Shown here: piece by piece, positions 62,240-64,000 of the stretch
How the letters are laid out: each line of letters begins with the position of its first letter
Position numbering within the stretch: the stretch's first letter is position 1
Assembly (NCBI GenBank): GCA_964036045.1
Contig: OZ038384.1
Span: 58,067,355-58,131,354, forward strand
DNA: 64,000 bases
Reading direction: 5' to 3'
DNA from: Eutreptiella sp. 'Long Island Sound 2002'
Lineage: Eukaryota; Euglenozoa; Euglenophyceae; Eutreptiales; Eutreptiaceae
Notes under the pieces: generated by a model
Database searches by the model: none
Seen by the model: only the letters and a program-made list of their open reading frames with translations
Told to the model about the DNA's origin: nothing
Made by a program: the position numbers and the translations under genes

Positions 62240-63480
62240 TTGGAAAGGTGCCTTGGGATATATATTGCAATATGGATGGTAGATATTTCGGATTGAGGAC
62301 AATTGTGTACTCTAAGGTTTACATCGGTAACCACAACATTTGCAGTTGAACATACGTCTGATGCGGTGATTCTGTGTTTTGTGTTTTTGGTCTTTATGGG
62401 AGGTTCCGAAGGCAAGGCAACTTGGAGTATGAGGTAAGGGTGTTCTTGAAAGGTGGCCGACCCCCCCACCCTTGCAAACCCATCTCCATCCCCATACCAT
62501 GCGTGAGAAGAGGTGGTACAATGGTGCACTACGTATTTTGGCTGTTTTCCGGGGGCGCGCCAGCCAGCCAGGGGGGGGGGGGGGGGTTTCCAATGCCTCC
62601 CAGCCACCGAGCCGCGGCTAGGCGCAGCTCCAACGCGTACCCCACGTATTATGTCAACGTGATCCGGTCATTACTCCAGGTAGGGCTTGTGTAAAAACAG
62701 ACGAACACATGACAAATGTGTCCCTAAGGAGTGAAACCGACCACGGGGGGGAGGGGGGGGGGGGCGCCGGGTCTCCTCTTATTCTCTACCCTCTGGCTGG
62801 CTAGTGTAGACCTTGTCTTGCTTTGTTTGTATGCCACAGAGCCCCACATAGCACATGATATGCTACTGGAACAATTCTTTTTGAACAACGTATGTTGGAA
62901 ATTGTTTGGCTCATTTACTTGCAATGCTCCTGCTGCAATAGCTTTAGACAATGTTGACCATGGCATTATGCAATGGTAGGTTGCATAATTCGGAGTTGTG
63001 CCTCTTTTAATTCAATTTACTTCATCAGCTAGTTGATCAATTGATGCTTTCTTCCAATGCATTGCCCACTCCTTATAGTGATGTCCGGCCATGGTTACGG
63101 AACACTGATTAAATTTTGGGATTCAAACTCCGCCCCCCTCAGCCTTTGCACCACCATTTGAATTTTTTTTCAACTAATGTGGACAACGCGGTACCTCCAT
63201 GACCATTACTTCTTACCTTCCACTAGCAACATGTTAAGTGCTAAAACATTATGTCACTTTCTCTATGTTCCAACATTCCACCATGTGGCCCGCTGTCTTG
63301 GGCTATCACGATGGGATATTCCTTGGGCTACAGGCGTGTGTAAGTGTGTGTTTTTACCCGCGAAAATTTTTTTGTGGGTTTTCATGAGAAATAGGGGTTT
63401 TTGATGGTGCTGAACACGATGCCGACATTTTTTCTTCTTCGTTTTGCCATTTTGCAAGGTTTCTAGACTATGGGTTTTTT
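62240..63480. other. No gene recognised
   Basis: G/C runs at about 62460, 62572 and 62745-62764; short ORFs only. Confidence 0.4.
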
Positions 63481-63490
63481 GCCGTTTTAC

Positions 63491-63602
63491 CCACAAATGT
63501 ACCCGCGGGGGTACATTTGCGGGTAAGTGGGTAAATTGCCCACTTACCCACTTACCCGCAAATGTACCTGCGTGGGTACATTTGCGGGTAAGTGGGTAAA
63601 TT
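63491..63602. repeat. Nested palindromes built on TTTGCGGGTAAGTGGGTAAA
   Basis: Three overlapping near-perfect palindromes occupy 112 bp: around gtacccgcgggggtac (63499-63514), around gtaaattgcccacttac (about 63516-63562), and around gtacctgcgtgggtac (about 63563-63580). The word tttgcgggtaagtgggtaaa is present twice directly and once inverted. Confidence 0.9.
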
Positions 63603-63609
63603 GTGTACA

Positions 63610-64000
63610 CTATGTGGGTAAATCTCGTGGGTTGGCAATCCATGTACCGTTCGTAGCCAAAGGAATAGAAGTCGTGGTCTATTTGCCTTTGTTATTGCAC
63701 CTCCTATGCATGCATGTGCAATTGCATTGTGTTCCATCCGATTGAGTTGCTTGACATCCCTAGGAGCGCCCTACGGCAAGCGTTTGTTCAATGTTTTTGT
63801 CCACACGGGGCCTCAGCGCAATTCACCCCCAGCCGCGGCTAGCCACGTCTAGAGGGGGGGGGGGGTCTCTCCCTATTCTCGACCCACCAGCCACCAGCCG
63901 CCATGGCTAGGTTCACCCCGAAACATTAAGTCCCAAAAGACTAAATGTAGCACATCATGGAACAAAAATTTATGGAAACCCGGGCGTGAGCAATCATGAA
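63610..64000. other. No gene recognised
   Basis: Contains a G run at 63857-63867 and a ccagccaccagccgcc stretch related to the 61.9-kb minisatellite. Confidence 0.4.

Noticed and set aside
63491-63602. Telomere repeat
   Set aside because: Words are arranged as palindromes, not as a head-to-tail array, and both orientations occur.

Overview
The window is eukaryotic nuclear DNA and is almost entirely mobile-element and repeat sequence. There are no operons, rRNA genes or CRISPR arrays. Coding pieces are split by apparent introns, stop codons and frameshifts, and C/G runs of 8-18 bases are very common. A tyrosine-recombinase retrotransposon together with a Penelope-like element whose endonuclease precedes the RT fits a repeat-rich microalga, possibly of the green lineage. 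That placement is inference; no marker gene identifies the organism.

Layout. 0-2 kb: palindromic GTCAGGATCCTGAC sites, a 50-bp tandem repeat and a large inverted repeat. 2-6.4 kb: GC-rich, decayed minus-strand retroelement coding with an RNase H-like segment. 6.9-11.1 kb: a YR retrotransposon (gag, YR, RT, RNase H; minus strand). 11.1-18 kb: tandem repeats, minus-strand exon-like pieces, an RT fragment. 18-23.3 kb: a dispersed ~105-bp repeat, a perfect hairpin in an ORF, a tRNA-related SINE-like element. 24.4-27.3 kb: two decayed piggyBac-like transposases. 27.3-37.4 kb: a region bounded by two LTR-like direct repeats, holding a minus-strand Ulp1-type protease gene and plus-strand coding interrupted by TAG codons. 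39-42.8 kb: a ~102-bp satellite array, followed by a T-rich foldback module. 43.9-51.6 kb: a nearly complete Penelope-like element with 328-bp terminal direct repeats. 52.6-53.3 kb: the only convincing intact host-type gene, a small membrane protein. 57.8-60.1 kb: a SAP-domain gene interrupted by a 1.6-kb terminal-inverted-repeat element that carries a zinc finger and two chromodomains. 60-64 kb: low-density sequence with palindromes.

The most notable signal cuts across elements. In frames that otherwise read as protein, the interrupting stop is nearly always TAG: by my count about 22 TAG against 3 TAA and 5 TGA, while convincing ends are mostly TGA. Either UAG is read as an amino acid here, or CAG codons decay preferentially to TAG. 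I cannot decide between these without searches. Many frameshifts fall in or next to homopolymer runs, so some of the apparent breakage may be sequencing error.
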